In this document: piece by piece, positions 10,662 through 20,349 of the stretch
Layout: every line of letters starts with the position of its first letter
Numbering within the stretch: the first letter of the stretch is position 1
NCBI GenBank assembly: GCA_020747015.1
Contig: JAGTJM010000134.1
Span: forward strand, 1-32,471
DNA length: 32,471 nucleotides
Direction of reading: 5' to 3'
Source: Pyrenochaeta sp. MPI-SDFR-AT-0127
Taxonomy: Eukaryota; Ascomycota; Dothideomycetes; Pleosporales; Cucurbitariaceae
The notes under the pieces: model-generated
Databases searched by the model: none
Told to the model about the DNA's origin: nothing
The model's input: the letters and a program-made list of their open reading frames with translations, nothing else
Program-made: the position numbers and the translations under genes

Positions 10662-12916
10662 TAGTGCCGAACATCGAGTTGGAGGACTTTGATGAAGCAA
10701 AATGAGCTGGGCAAGGCGAGGTTGGGTATAGATTGTTGGTAGACAGACTGTGGGCTTAGAGCCGATGGATTACCACGTTCAGGGTAGCAAGCAAGTACAA
10801 CGCGGATGATATGTGCGGTGTGGTGCCGCAGAGGTTTTCGACGAACTCGTCCCGCGAGACCGCAAGACGGTACACGCAAGACAGCAACTTCATCGAATTC
10901 CATTCACATACGGTCTGTTTCATTAAATATGGACCCTACAGAACAGGCAAATGATACAGCTTCTGTAGCTCATTACTCATCTCCAACGCCAGCGGCCAGC
11001 CGCAAACGAACTGCTAGTCAGTCTACTTCTAGCGAGCATGCTGCAACAAGATCTTCCAAAAAGCGAGCTCTTAGAATATGGTCCTACGCCCGGAGGCCGG
11101 GCCCTAGCGAACCAACGCATGATAAGAACCGCAATCCAATCTGGTACTGTGCAGATCCAGGATGCAACACTCCTCATCTTGTGTATAGTGTCCAGTCAAC
11201 AAACGCTGCTCGAAACCATATGAAATCAAAGCATAGTATAATTGTTAAAGAGGAGGAAGAGTCTCTAGTTAGGAAAGCAACAAATATGTCACTAGAGAAG
11301 TCATTTAAGAATGCAGAAGAGCAGGTTAACGAAAAGAGAGAGAAAGTGCAGAGGGAGGTGTTTTTATCTGTTATTAAAGTTCAAGAGGCTCTAGCTCGAC
11401 TTATCGTAGCCCAGAACTTACCGTACAACGCTGTTGAATGGCCAGAATTTCGCAGTATTCTCATTCAACTTAATCCGGCAGTAAAACCCTTCCTTATCGA
11501 TTCTCACACAACTGTCCCTCGTGTTATCGAAACCTGCTTTAATTCACGCCGAGAGGAAGTCAAAGCTGAGATGCTTGATACAGAATATGAAATACACCTC
11601 GCTGCAGACGCCTGGAGTGGCCCTAATCGCAAACGGTTCCTTGCTATAACAGCCCACTTTGTTAACCGCGATGGTATCTTTCGGAAGTATATTCTTGGAT
11701 TTATTGAGCTACTAGACTCTAAGAAGGGAATTCACCAGTTCGAAGCTCTTCTTCCCTACCTAGAGAAGTATGAGATATGGGCAAAGCTGGGCTACTTTAT
11801 TGGCGATAATGACGGCACTAATGACGTCCTCTGCCGTCAACTTGAGGCCTGGCTTAGACTTAAAGGTATCCAGAATTGGAAGGCAGCCCACCGAAGAATC
11901 CGCTGCCAAGGGCACGTTCTCAATATCATCGCTTCAGCATTCTTATTTGCCAAGGACAAAGAAGCTGTTGAAGCTGTGATCAAGCAGCTTACAGAGGATG
12001 AGACACTTAGTTTTGAGAAGGCACTAACAGAGAACTTTGAAGAAGCTACAGCTATCAAATGGCGTCAAATGGGCCCACTTGGAAAGCTTCATAACTTCGT
12101 TAAGTGGCTCCGATCCAATTACAATGAGTACCACAAGTTTAAGCAGATAGCTGGCCGGACAATACCGATGGACAACGACACCCGGTGGAATAGCTGGCTT
12201 CAAATGCTGGAGGTGGCTTGCGATAACGAAGATACCGTCAACAAGTTCCTACACTCAAACTACAGCCAACTTGAAAGGGACTATCCTACTCCTAGTGATT
12301 GGGAGCTCCTCTACCATACTCGCGACTTCCTTAAACCTCTCGAACAAGCTACTAAGTTCTGTGAGAGCCCTTTTGCTTGCCTGGATCGAACACCATACAC
12401 AATGGACTTTATACTTGCTCATTTAAAGGAATCTGAGGTAGGTAAAATTAATTTTTCCTAAAGTCTACTGAGATATGAACCTAGATTCTGAAGCTAATAT
12501 TTTACAGGAGCAACACAAGAACAACCCTACCCTTCTTAGCAGCATTCGAACAGCGTGGTATTCGTTTGATAAATACTTTATCAAAGCTGACGAGGTCCCT
12601 GCCTACTGCGCAGCCACACTCCTTCACCCTTCCCGTCGAAAGAACTATCTAGAACGCAATTGGGAGCCTAAATGGGTAAAGGATATATCTCCAAAGGTGC
12701 AGAAGTACTGGGAGAACAACTTCAAGGGCAAACACCCTGCTATAGTGGATGATATCTCAATACATCCTATGACAACAGATAAGTTCGCCCAGTGGCACCA
12801 GAAGCAGAGGCTTGCTGTACACGCTGCAGATGAGTTTATCTCCTTTACTGAGAATGATCCCGGTGAGTTCCCTCTTAACATGGAGCCTTATGAGTGGTGG
12901 CTACAGCCTCAGCAAC
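10662..12916 (+). mobile_element. hAT transposon, 3'-truncated, inside Fot1-like sequence
   Basis: A hAT transposase gene with its 5' flank lies between the N- and C-terminal halves of Fot1/Pogo sequence. On the right, the hAT frame ends near 12916 without its dimerisation region, and Fot1 sequence begins within a few bases. I found no 8-bp target duplication and no matching terminal inverted repeat, so the 3' end was lost by deletion or the junction is a rearrangement rather than a clean insertion. The 5' limit is set only by where Fot1 similarity ends. Confidence 0.65.
10929..12916 (+). pseudogene. hAT-family transposase, C-terminally truncated
   Basis: The start is ATG 10929. Exon 1 (10929-12437) joins exon 2 (from 12508) in phase across a 70-bp intron with a gctaat branch and ttacag acceptor. 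A BED-type zinc finger is visible at about residues 75-105 (WYCADPGCNTPH...HMKSKH). The RNase H-like core follows: LAADAWSGPNRKRFLAIT (first Asp block), GDNDGTNDVL, RCQGHVLNIIASAF (CxxH) and DNDTRWNSW. Exon 2 ends in EWWLQPQQ, just where the hAT C-terminal dimerisation domain should start; about 100 or more residues are absent. The open frame after this point is Fot1 DNA read in another frame. No stop interrupts the part that remains. Confidence 0.85.
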
Positions 12917-13932
12917 TGTATCAACTCAGCCAAACGCCGTATTCCTGCCATGGTTATCTACAAAGGCAAGGTATTCCAAAATATCTGGTTTGATGCAGAT
13001 TCGGGCATTCCAAAGGACTGGACAGTGGCTATTAGCGAAACAGGCTGGAAAAATAATCAGCTAGGTCTCATATGGCTTAAAGACGTGTTTGAACCAAACA
13101 CTAGAAATACGACAGGAGCAAAACGGTTGCTTATTATGGATGGACACAGCAGTCATTGCACCGAACCTTTTGAACGCTACGCCAGGGAGTACAATATCAT
13201 TCTGCTATGGCTACCTAGCCATTCGTTGCATATTCTCCAGCCTTTAGACGTTGTAGTATTTAGCTCTGTAAAAAGACGCTTCCGTGATGGTGTTCAGGAC
13301 TTAATCCGAAATGGTCAGAGTCATGTTACAAACGACGACTTTCTTCGCATCTACGCAAAGCTTCAACCAGCGGCTCTTAGCAATAACAACATTGAAAGTG
13401 CTTTTAGAGCTACAGGCATTTTTCCATTCAATCCAGAGGAGGTTCTTGCTAAACTGGGTGAATTTACTTTCAACACCTCCACCAGTTCTCCTATCTTCTT
13501 CAGTCAATTCAGTATCAAACACTCCCAGAACAGTACGACAAGTGGAGGAGCAACAGACAGCAGTCAAACTACGACAGCATCAGCTTAACCGGCCATCTAC
13601 CTCACCTACAATTGAAAGGATGGTTAAATTAGTCAAAGCAGCCAAGACCGCTTTACAGAGAGTTTCCATCTTAAGTGAGCAAATCAGTCAAAAAGCGTAA
13701 TATTAAGGTCAAATATATCACCCAAAGAGAGAGTCTTACAGTTATTGAGGGTATTGAGCTATCAAAACGTCTTCAGGACACTATGCAAACCGCTGCAAGC
13801 GGAAGTGGTGATGCGACACCAAAGGCTTCAATCTCAGTTATTCGCCACTGCAGCTCTTGTGGATCACCAGAACACAATAGAAGAACTTGTCCTGCACTTA
13901 AAGAAGCCCCAGACAATGTAGTTATCATTTAA
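12917..13932 (+). pseudogene. Fot1/Pogo transposase, C-terminal part, frameshifted
   Basis: Fot1 (DDE_1-type) sequence resumes with CINSAKRRIPAMVIYKGKVF and continues through RLLIMDGHSSH (second Asp) and SLHILQPLDVVVFSSVKRRF (third Asp), so both later catalytic residues are present. The frame shifts near 13500 into the frame that stops at 13698-13700, and again near 13670 into a frame ending at 13932 with a CCHC-like knuckle (CSSCGSPEHNRRTC). It joins naturally to the N-terminal part ending at 10661, so both could be one element split by the hAT. However, the expected inverted 17-bp repeats are missing after 13932, so a different family member remains possible. Confidence 0.8.
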
Positions 13933-14024
13933 AATTAGCTCGTGGTATCATAATTCAAAGAATTCAATGTGGTGTGTATGCATTCAATATCGCAGATGAG
14001 CTTTACTAATTTCAAATATCAACA

Positions 14025-14770
14025 TCATCCTTCTTTCAGCTTCCCGCCTTCGTATAGAATATCGATGCCTTTCTTCAACAAGACTTGACCGCTGCCTTTT
14101 CCAATTGTTTGCACAGGATCGGTGTAGTTACCATCCTTGAAAACCTTGAGCGAACAATCCTTCCAGTATATCATCTGCGCTGCGCATTTTGCTGTGCCCC
14201 ATGTTTTTGCGTCTTCGCGTCTTCGAAGAAGTCGTCGTTTTTGGTAAGAGTATCGGGCGTAAGCACCTAAACTGGTCAACGAGGATTCTCTGTCATAAAT
14301 AGAACACCAGTACCATCGAGATTTGAGCCTAGCAGGAATTTGGGGTAGATGCGGTTATTCTCCTTGGTAGCAAACGGGGTAAACTGTTCGTTATGCTAGG
14401 AGCGAGAAGCAGCGGTCGGTCTGAGGCTTCTCGTAGTATAGCATACCGTAGGGATGAAACTTAGTCTTCGGGCATCAATGTCGACGCAATATCAAAGGCC
14501 CAAGGTATTCATCTGATTCGCTCGCTTCACTTTCTGGGACCGTGCCTCATCAAAACCCGTGTCGTGCCCTCCCTGAACCTTGGTCAGTATGGACCACAGC
14601 AGGTTGGGTGAGCTGGTTACAGAGTGCCCATTGCTAGGTTCGCCTTCAATACTGTTACAAGACCTCGGTAAGTTGTGGATACTATCTATCTCGGGAGAAG
14701 GCAGAAGTAAAGCTAGGGCCAACGTCGTGGCTGTGGAAAGGTGGGTAAGGGCAGGGAGGAGGGTGTTCAA
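14025..14770 (-). pseudogene. Decayed small protein gene, possibly secreted
   Basis: Several minus-strand frames look like fragments of one protein. A frame from 14770 has a hydrophobic stretch (TTLALALLLPSP) that could be a signal peptide, though no ATG is in frame. Later pieces in shifted frames read KFHPYGMLYYEKPQTDRC, NRIYPKFLLGSNLDGTGVLF and, at 14025-14230, KCAAQMIYWKDCSLKVF and DILYEGGKLKEG. Reading them together needs several frame changes, so the locus is broken or has unrecognised introns. No family was recognised. Confidence 0.3.
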
Positions 14771-14809
14771 GCGTTTGCTATGTACATATTAAATACAAGA
14801 ATGCCAGGA

Positions 14810-15899
14810 CTATATCAAAATGGCCAAGCCTTCGGGTCTCATTATGCTAAGCGCAATCTCTGTGAGTCTGTCCAGCCCTTCCTTAAACAAGTACTCTGTC
14901 CCCTCTGTTTTTGTCATCATTGCGAAAGTCCTACACAACAAGTTCTCTGGTGATAGGTCTTGGTTCTTATGATGCGCATTGAGTGCCTTCCACCTCAGTC
15001 GGAAGATGCGGAGGTCATTTATGGCCAGCACTCGGTCCACCATTTCCATAGTCTGCACGCTAGATTGACATTCTATCATCACCCGAAGCTGACTAATTTT
15101 CCTCTGCTCGTTGATCCATACAAGAAGGACTTCGCGGTGACAGTCGAATAGTGGTTCCATGGCGAGCCTGAATTCCGTCTCATGATCAGTCCATATTTCC
15201 TCTAGATATTTTAACAAAGTGAATTCATCGGGTTTATTTCCATCTCTGGGTAGCAGGTATTCCAAGAGCAGCCGTAGAAGCTCGCACTGTTTGAGGGTCA
15301 CCTCGCGAGGAGCAGACATCCTATTTCTCTCTGAACTATCTTGGCGGTGGCCCATAGTGGGATGCGGATTGAGAACTCCTGTCTGCGACAATGGTAGCAC
15401 TTGGTTTTCGGAGAGAGAGCTGCGAGGATGTTCAGGAGTGTGGTGGTGGTTGCCGGGTGTATTCAAAGCCACTAGGGTGGGTGAAGTAGCGGCATGGGTC
15501 GGACGAGGATTAGTAGAATTATGTTGCTCATTCTGTGCACTACGAGGAGGAGGAGTTAACGTGGATGTATAGGGTGATTGGTAGCTGTTCCCGGGGCTTT
15601 GTATTGTAAAAAGAGGCTCGTTTGGGATCTCCCCGACAGAACAGTTTGCATTTCTGGAAGGCCGCTTTTCAGTAGGGCCGATCCAGTCGTGGGTGTCGGC
15701 ATTCCGTTTCCTCGTATTAGTTTGTTGCGCACTGGCGGGTACGGGTGCGATTGTATCGCCCAAAGCTCCGGGCCGCAATGCCTCAGCTGGTGGCTACAAA
15801 CCTTGTCAGAATGTCTTATGGTGTAAACAACGGAACTACGAGCTTTCTTACCGATGTAGACCCTACCATAAAAGGCTCAGCATCAATACCAGGATTCAT
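14810..15899 (-). CDS. Uncharacterised fungal protein, two-exon model
   Basis: Exon 1 15899-15852 and exon 2 15793-14810 join in phase across a 58-bp GT-AG intron (gtaaga...tttgtag, with ttctgac near the acceptor), giving about 343 residues. The first half (to about residue 175) is low-complexity, rich in Pro, Ser, Thr, Asn and His, with a basic KRNADTHDW segment, so it is probably disordered. The second half is helical and charged (LLRLLLEYLLPRDG, FDCHREVLLVWINEQRKI, FRLRWKALNAHH). I do not recognise the family. The ATG overlaps the end of the upstream minus-strand locus, so both may be one gene with a different splice. The long plus-strand frames across it are shadows. Confidence 0.5.
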
Positions 15900-16600
15900 T
15901 CTTGAACCTCTCGCAGCCGAATTTCTTGTTAGCTTCCTTGACGGCCTTGACGGAACATGTGTGCCCGCTTCTCGATAAATCCATCGATGGAGGTGTATTT
16001 TCAATCAACAAAAAGTCAGTCGATTTGGCGAAGCGCGACACTAGTATCCCACCTACATCTCTCGATCTTCAGGGACTTCATAAAAGAGATCCCTAGAATA
16101 ATTGCGCTTTGAGCGAGGCGCTAGTAGTAGTCGCTTACGGTCATTTACATCTTTGCCCCAAATCGCAGGACCAAAGGTACTCAGCAACTCGTTAAGCTCC
16201 TTGTCGAGGGAGTCGGGGCGCGATGCAGACGTAAGTAGACCGTTTAGATCTTTAGGAAGGTCCTTGGACAGTTCTTGCACCCTTTCAGATAGTTTGTTTG
16301 ATTCAGGCTCGGAAAATTTCAGGATACCGTGGTTTGAGTCGCATGAGAGGCCCAAACATTCGGTGATTTCGCGAATCTTCGGGCCTCGATCACCAAAGAA
16401 GATTTTCCAGTCGCTTGTATTCCAACGCTGAAGCGGAATGTCCCCCATCGTAGATGCTGGCCGCTTGCACGTATAGTTGACGATAGGCTCGATGGAGGGA
16501 TTGCTGGATCTTTGACGCTGAGGAAGGTGCTGGAAGCTGATTCGATGTCGGGCCTCCTTTGTGGAGGAGGACGGCAGAAACTGGAGGCGTGCTGACGCAA
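15883..16600 (-). pseudogene. Uncharacterised gene remnant upstream of the 14810-15899 locus
   Basis: The minus strand has a frame at 16448-16053 with charged, helical sequence (SERVQELSKDLPKDLNGLL, LLSTFGPAIWGKDVNDRKRL, FYEVPEDRE). A GT-AG intron at 16056-15968 would lead to a short last exon ending KFGCERFKNESWY at a TGA (15883-15885). Upstream, a different frame (KIQQSLHRAYRQLYVQAASI, then SALEYKRLE) runs straight into this one near 16410, which suggests a one-base frameshift. The start was not found; a possible acceptor lies near 16600. No family was recognised, and it may be the 5' part of the neighbouring gene. Confidence 0.4.
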
Positions 16601-16877
16601 GCTAATCCTGAATCAGTTGGGCAGCTTGTTAGCGCCTGACAACCTATTTCGGAACGGGCGGCGCGTACATGTGGGCTTGTACCGTGTCCGTGCGCATGAT
16701 GCCCGGATTTGCTATCCCCCGCACCGCCAACATCGCCCGTACACGGGCCACCTAAGCTCAGCCAACCAGCGCGCAGCCCCGGCGAATCGCCGAAAACCTC
16801 AGGATTGTGTTGTATAGCGTAGATTTTTGAATTGCCTACTAACTTGTTAGTAAATGGAAATCAGTTATTTTTGCAAA
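16601..16877. other. Stretch with no convincing gene, left of Fot1/Pogo element B
   Basis: It may hold the 5' part of the minus-strand remnant: one minus frame is open but has no ATG. Otherwise nothing was recognised. It ends at the TA (16878-16879) that borders the complete Fot1-type element. Confidence 0.35.
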
Positions 16878-16879
16878 TA

Positions 16880-16921
16880 ACGTAAACCATCACCGAGTGG
16901 CGCACATCACCGAGTGTCGCA
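16880..16921 (+). repeat. 5' terminal inverted repeat of element B with 17-bp repeats
   Basis: The layout is ACGTAAAC (16880-16887), CATCACCGAGTGGCGCA (16888-16904) and CATCACCGAGTGTCGCA (16905-16921). The two 17-mers differ at one base. The same three blocks occur inverted at the 3' end. Confidence 0.92.
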
Positions 16922-16959
16922 GAATCTTCTTGGCAACCACCACCCACCTCCGATACAAC

Positions 16960-18614
16960 ATGTCTCAATCAAATAACGTGCAATTAATCTATCACGAAGG
17001 TGCAACTGCACTCGCACTTAAAGCTTTCCAATCTGATCAATTCCGAAGCCAGAGAGAAGCTGCTAACGCGTTTAATGTTTGCCCAAGAACCCTCAACCGA
17101 CGTGTACAAGGAACCACCACACGACGCGACTGTATTCCCAACAGCCGAAAACTCTCTCCGACCGAAGAGCAGACGATTGTTCAATATATACTCGACCTCG
17201 ATTCGCGAGGGTTTCCACCCCGGCTGTGCGAGGTGGCAGATATGGCGGATAAACTGTTAGGCGCGCGGGGTGGAAAGCCAGTGGGCAAGTGTTGGGCTGA
17301 GAGATTCGTGAGGCGTTCAGATAAGCTTAAAATGGTATTCAATCGAGCAAAGGACCGTCAGAGAATACTCCAGGAAGATCCCGAGATAATTGGCGCATGG
17401 TTCAAGCTTGTGGAGGGGACCAAAGCCAAGTACGGCGTCCACGAGGACGACGTGCACAACTTCGACGAGACAGGCTTCCAGATGGGCGTCATTGGCTCCA
17501 TGAAAGTTGTCACAGGTTCAGAGAGACGTACTCGGCCTGATCTCATTCAACCAGGCGATCGGGAGTGGGTGACGGTTATCCAGAGTATCTGCGCTGCAGG
17601 GTACGCAATCCCACCCTTCATCATCTACAAAGGGCGCGTCCACATCTCAGCGTGGTACGAGGAGACGTCTATACCGCGCAATTGGAAGCTCTCAGTCTCC
17701 AAGAACGGATGGACAAACAACGCGCTTGGTCTCAAGTGGTTAGAGCATTTTGACACGCACACAAGGGCGCGTCAGGTGGGCGGTACCGGTTGCTTATTTT
17801 AGACGGCCATGAGAGCCATCTCAACCAGGATTTTAAGGATTATTGTCTTGAGAACAAGATCCTTACGCTCTGTATGCCTGCCCATTCGTCGCACATACTC
17901 CAGCCGCTGGATGTGGTTTGCTTCTCGCCGTTGAAGCGCAAGTACTCCCAACGCGTTCGAGACTTGGCACGCCAGCGCGTTTTCCATATTAACAAGGAAG
18001 GCTTCCTGCCAGCCTTTAGAGACGCGTTTTTTGACGTGTTTACGACAGAGAATTGCAAGAAGGCCTTTGAGGCGTCTGGGTTAGTCCCTCTTAACGCGTT
18101 GGAGGTCCTCACTCGCCTTGAAGTACGATTGCGTACCCCGCCAGAACACCCCACACTAGAGACGCCGTGGCAGTCAAAAACACCAAGCAATACGCATGAA
18201 TTTGGGTCGCAATCTAAGCTCGTAAGCAAGTCTATTACTAGGTTGCCTACAACAGCTCAGAACGGGTTTACACAGCTGGTCAAAGGCGCTGAGCTAATGC
18301 TGCACCAAACCGCGCTTCAAGCCTCTCGTATTACTGAGCTTGAAGAGCAATTAGCAGTAATGACCAAGCGAAAAGCGCGCAAGAGAAAGCGCATCCAGCA
18401 AGGTGGCACGATAGAATATGGTGAGGCAGCGGCGCAGGTAGCCGCCGAAGCGTCTGCAGCGCTTCAGCCATCTAAGAAGGCTCGTGGTGGGGATGGTCAA
18501 GAGAGGGCTCAACAAGCTCTACGGTGCTGTGGGAACTGCGGGGGGACTGGGCACAACGCTCGAACGTGTAGAAAGGATATAGAAGATTCTTCTAAGTCTG
18601 GGGCGAGTACTTAG
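16960..18614 (+). pseudogene. Fot1/Pogo transposase with one frameshift (element B)
   Basis: The start is the ATG at 16960, chosen because the upstream ATG at 16897 lies in the terminal repeat. The domains are a pipsqueak-type helix-turn-helix (about residues 15-55), a CENP-B-type helix-turn-helix (about 65-135, VGKCWAERFVRRSDKL), then a DDE_1 core with NFDETGFQMGVIG, LLILDGHESH and HSSHILQPLDVVCFSPLKRK as the three Asp blocks. The C-terminus has a coiled-coil-like stretch, a basic KRKARKRKR patch and a zinc knuckle (CCGNCGGTGHNARTC). A one-base deletion near 17785 shifts the frame between the first two Asp blocks; the decayed copy at 32040 keeps the frame there. Apart from this lesion about 551 codons are open. 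Sequencing error is a possible explanation. Confidence 0.9.
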
Positions 18615-18686
18615 TAAATTTTTTCAGATAGTTCTAGTAGCGATAATGATAATACAGTAACATAAGTTGGTGGTGCCAAGACTTTC

Positions 18687-18728
18687 TGCGACACTCGGTG
18701 ATGTGCGCCACTCGGTGATGGTTTACGT
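18687..18728 (-). repeat. 3' terminal inverted repeat of element B
   Basis: TGCGACACTCGGTGATG (18687-18703), TGCGCCACTCGGTGATG (18704-18720) and GTTTACGT (18721-18728) are the reverse complements of the 5' blocks, including the one-base difference between the two 17-mers. Confidence 0.92.
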
Positions 18729-18779
18729 TAGTGGTTGAAATGAGCTGGTCGTGCGGGGGGTAATGCGCGATCTCGCTTA

Positions 18780-19570
18780 GCAACCAAAACTTTCCAAATG
18801 TCACTGTATCTCTCGCGCGATGGGCGATACTATGAGCTACTCTAAGTACATTGCATGCCAGAAGAGATGCGTCAATGACAGTACAGCCCAGGCAAGAAAA
18901 TCCTAGCCTCTGCCATGCTCCAATGTTATCCCGATGCGAGAGACTGGCACCAGGTTAGGTTTTCTGATGAGGTACACCAGGCTACTAGTCCTCAAGGCAG
19001 TATACATATATTGTCCAGAAGCCAGGTGAGCGCTACTGCAGCGAGTGCATCTAACAGCGAGATGAGAGACATAAATACGAGCGCAACCTCAAGAAAGCAC
19101 ATGTCTGGGCGGCTGTTGGCTTCAACTTCAGGCCAGCTCTCACCTTCTACGAAGTCCCTAGCAATAGCACTGGCAAGATGACGCAGCGTGCCTATATAGA
19201 TCAGATCCTTGAGCCTGTCGTCAAGGCCTGGCTTGAACGAGGAGACAACTTTATACTCGAGGAGGATAGCGAGTCAGGCCACCAGCAACGCAAAAATAAC
19301 ATAGTACGGCAGTAGAACGATCTCTATAGGCTCAAGAGTCACTACAACTATCACTCTATCCCTAACCTAGCTCCTACAGAAAACCGCTAGCAACCACCTA
19401 AGCAGTACGTCAAGAAATCTCCACACGAGGATGAGAGAGATACAGGTGAGCTCGCTCTTGAGGGTTAGAAGAAGGTAGATCAAGGCTTCATCAACGAGCG
19501 TGTCAATTCTATGCCAAATAGGCTGAGAGATTGCATTGAAATGGATGTTCAAATGACTGGGTGGTGACCT
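18780..19570 (+). pseudogene. Decayed Tc1-type (DDE_3) transposase
   Basis: Across three frames the translation shows the order of a fungal Tc1-type transposase: VRFSDEVH (first Asp block), RKPGERYCSECIQ, HVWAAVGFNFRPALTFYEVP, NSTGKMTQRAYIDQILEPVV, then FILEEDSESGHQQ (second Asp block), LAPTEN (Glu) followed by a stop and QPPKQYVKK, and FINERVNSMPNRLRDCIE. Stops and frame changes are frequent. The region 18780-18900 seems to hold the preceding part, also with stops. No intact termini were found. It directly adjoins element B, which may have inserted beside or into it. Confidence 0.85.
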
Positions 19571-20349
19571 GGCACGCCTGGGTTCGTGGGCGCTCTATCT
19601 TGACAGCTACGACACCCAAAAAAACGATAGATATAGCTGCCTCTACCCAATCTACTGCCTCACGTCAAAATCAGCTTAAAAATGCTCAAACGTCCTCCTC
19701 TCCATGGTAATTTGTATGTGTTTGGGGCATCCGCGGTGCGGGGGTTTTTGTCACTCGTGTGAGGGGCTCCGAAAAAGTGCCGCCCAAAAAAAAGCCGCTA
19801 TTTGTTGGCCTGCAATCCTTTGGCTACCCGTTTAATGATAGTTATTGGGGCGATGAGAATATGCAGCATTTCCTAATGACTATTTATATAATAACTCTTT
19901 AAACGTCATCTTCAAATGTTCCCTCGGCAGTGAGAGGACATGTATGATACGAAGTCGGCGCCAAATAGCTTTTAATTACTGGTAGATCCAGTCGTTCAAA
20001 TTTTCAGGGTTGATCTAAGGCGCGGGATACAGCGGTGAAGTTTGAACAAACTTTGAAGTTACATTCCACCGACGCCTTTTTCTCCGAGTGGGAGTTAGCG
20101 CGGGCCTGAGTACGGTTTAGTGTGGTTGCTGTTTCGCATGGCTGCCTTCTCGCATAATCTGGGACAGCCAAACCGATAGGAGAGCCGGCGCCTGGCATCG
20201 GCCAAATAGTTTGCGGCGCAGGCCTCACCGCCGTTTCGCTGTGACCCCGTCGATCAGACGCGAATACAATAGCTTCCTTTCACTCTCAAGAGGTACCAAA
20301 TCTTTATTTACTCATCACTAAGATTCTATCGTACTTTGCGTAACTGATT
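19571..20349. other. Non-coding stretch, likely transposon remains and promoter of the Clr5-HET gene
   Basis: No reading frame with family resemblance was found. The left part probably includes the 3' end of the Tc1-type relic. The right part should hold the promoter and leader of the gene starting at 20350. No inverted repeats were noticed. Confidence 0.4.

Larger units (their letters stand above)
16880..18728 (+). mobile_element. Complete Fot1/Pogo-type transposon (element B)
   Basis: The element is 1,849 bp. It begins ACGTAAAC and ends GTTTACGT, with a TA on each side (16878-16879 and 18729-18730), the target duplication expected for the Tc1/mariner-Pogo superfamily. The first 42 bases, including two 17-bp repeats, are an exact inverted match to the last 42, and weaker similarity continues for about 25 bases more inward. 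The size is close to known Fot1 elements. It carries one transposase gene with a single frameshift. With near-perfect termini it appears to be a relatively young insertion. Confidence 0.92.

Noticed and set aside
10661..10682. TAGTGCCGAACATCGAG as a hAT terminal inverted repeat
   Set aside because: No inverted partner was found near 12916, so it could not be supported.
10661..10903. Minus-strand frame of 80 codons upstream of the hAT gene
   Set aside because: No family resemblance; it overlaps the likely hAT 5' leader.
14960..15572. Plus-strand frames across the 14810-15899 locus
   Set aside because: They are antisense to a longer minus-strand frame with clean splice sites.
16319..16600. 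Minus-strand frame of 93 codons
   Set aside because: It overlaps the more protein-like adjacent frame and ends without fitting the following exon.
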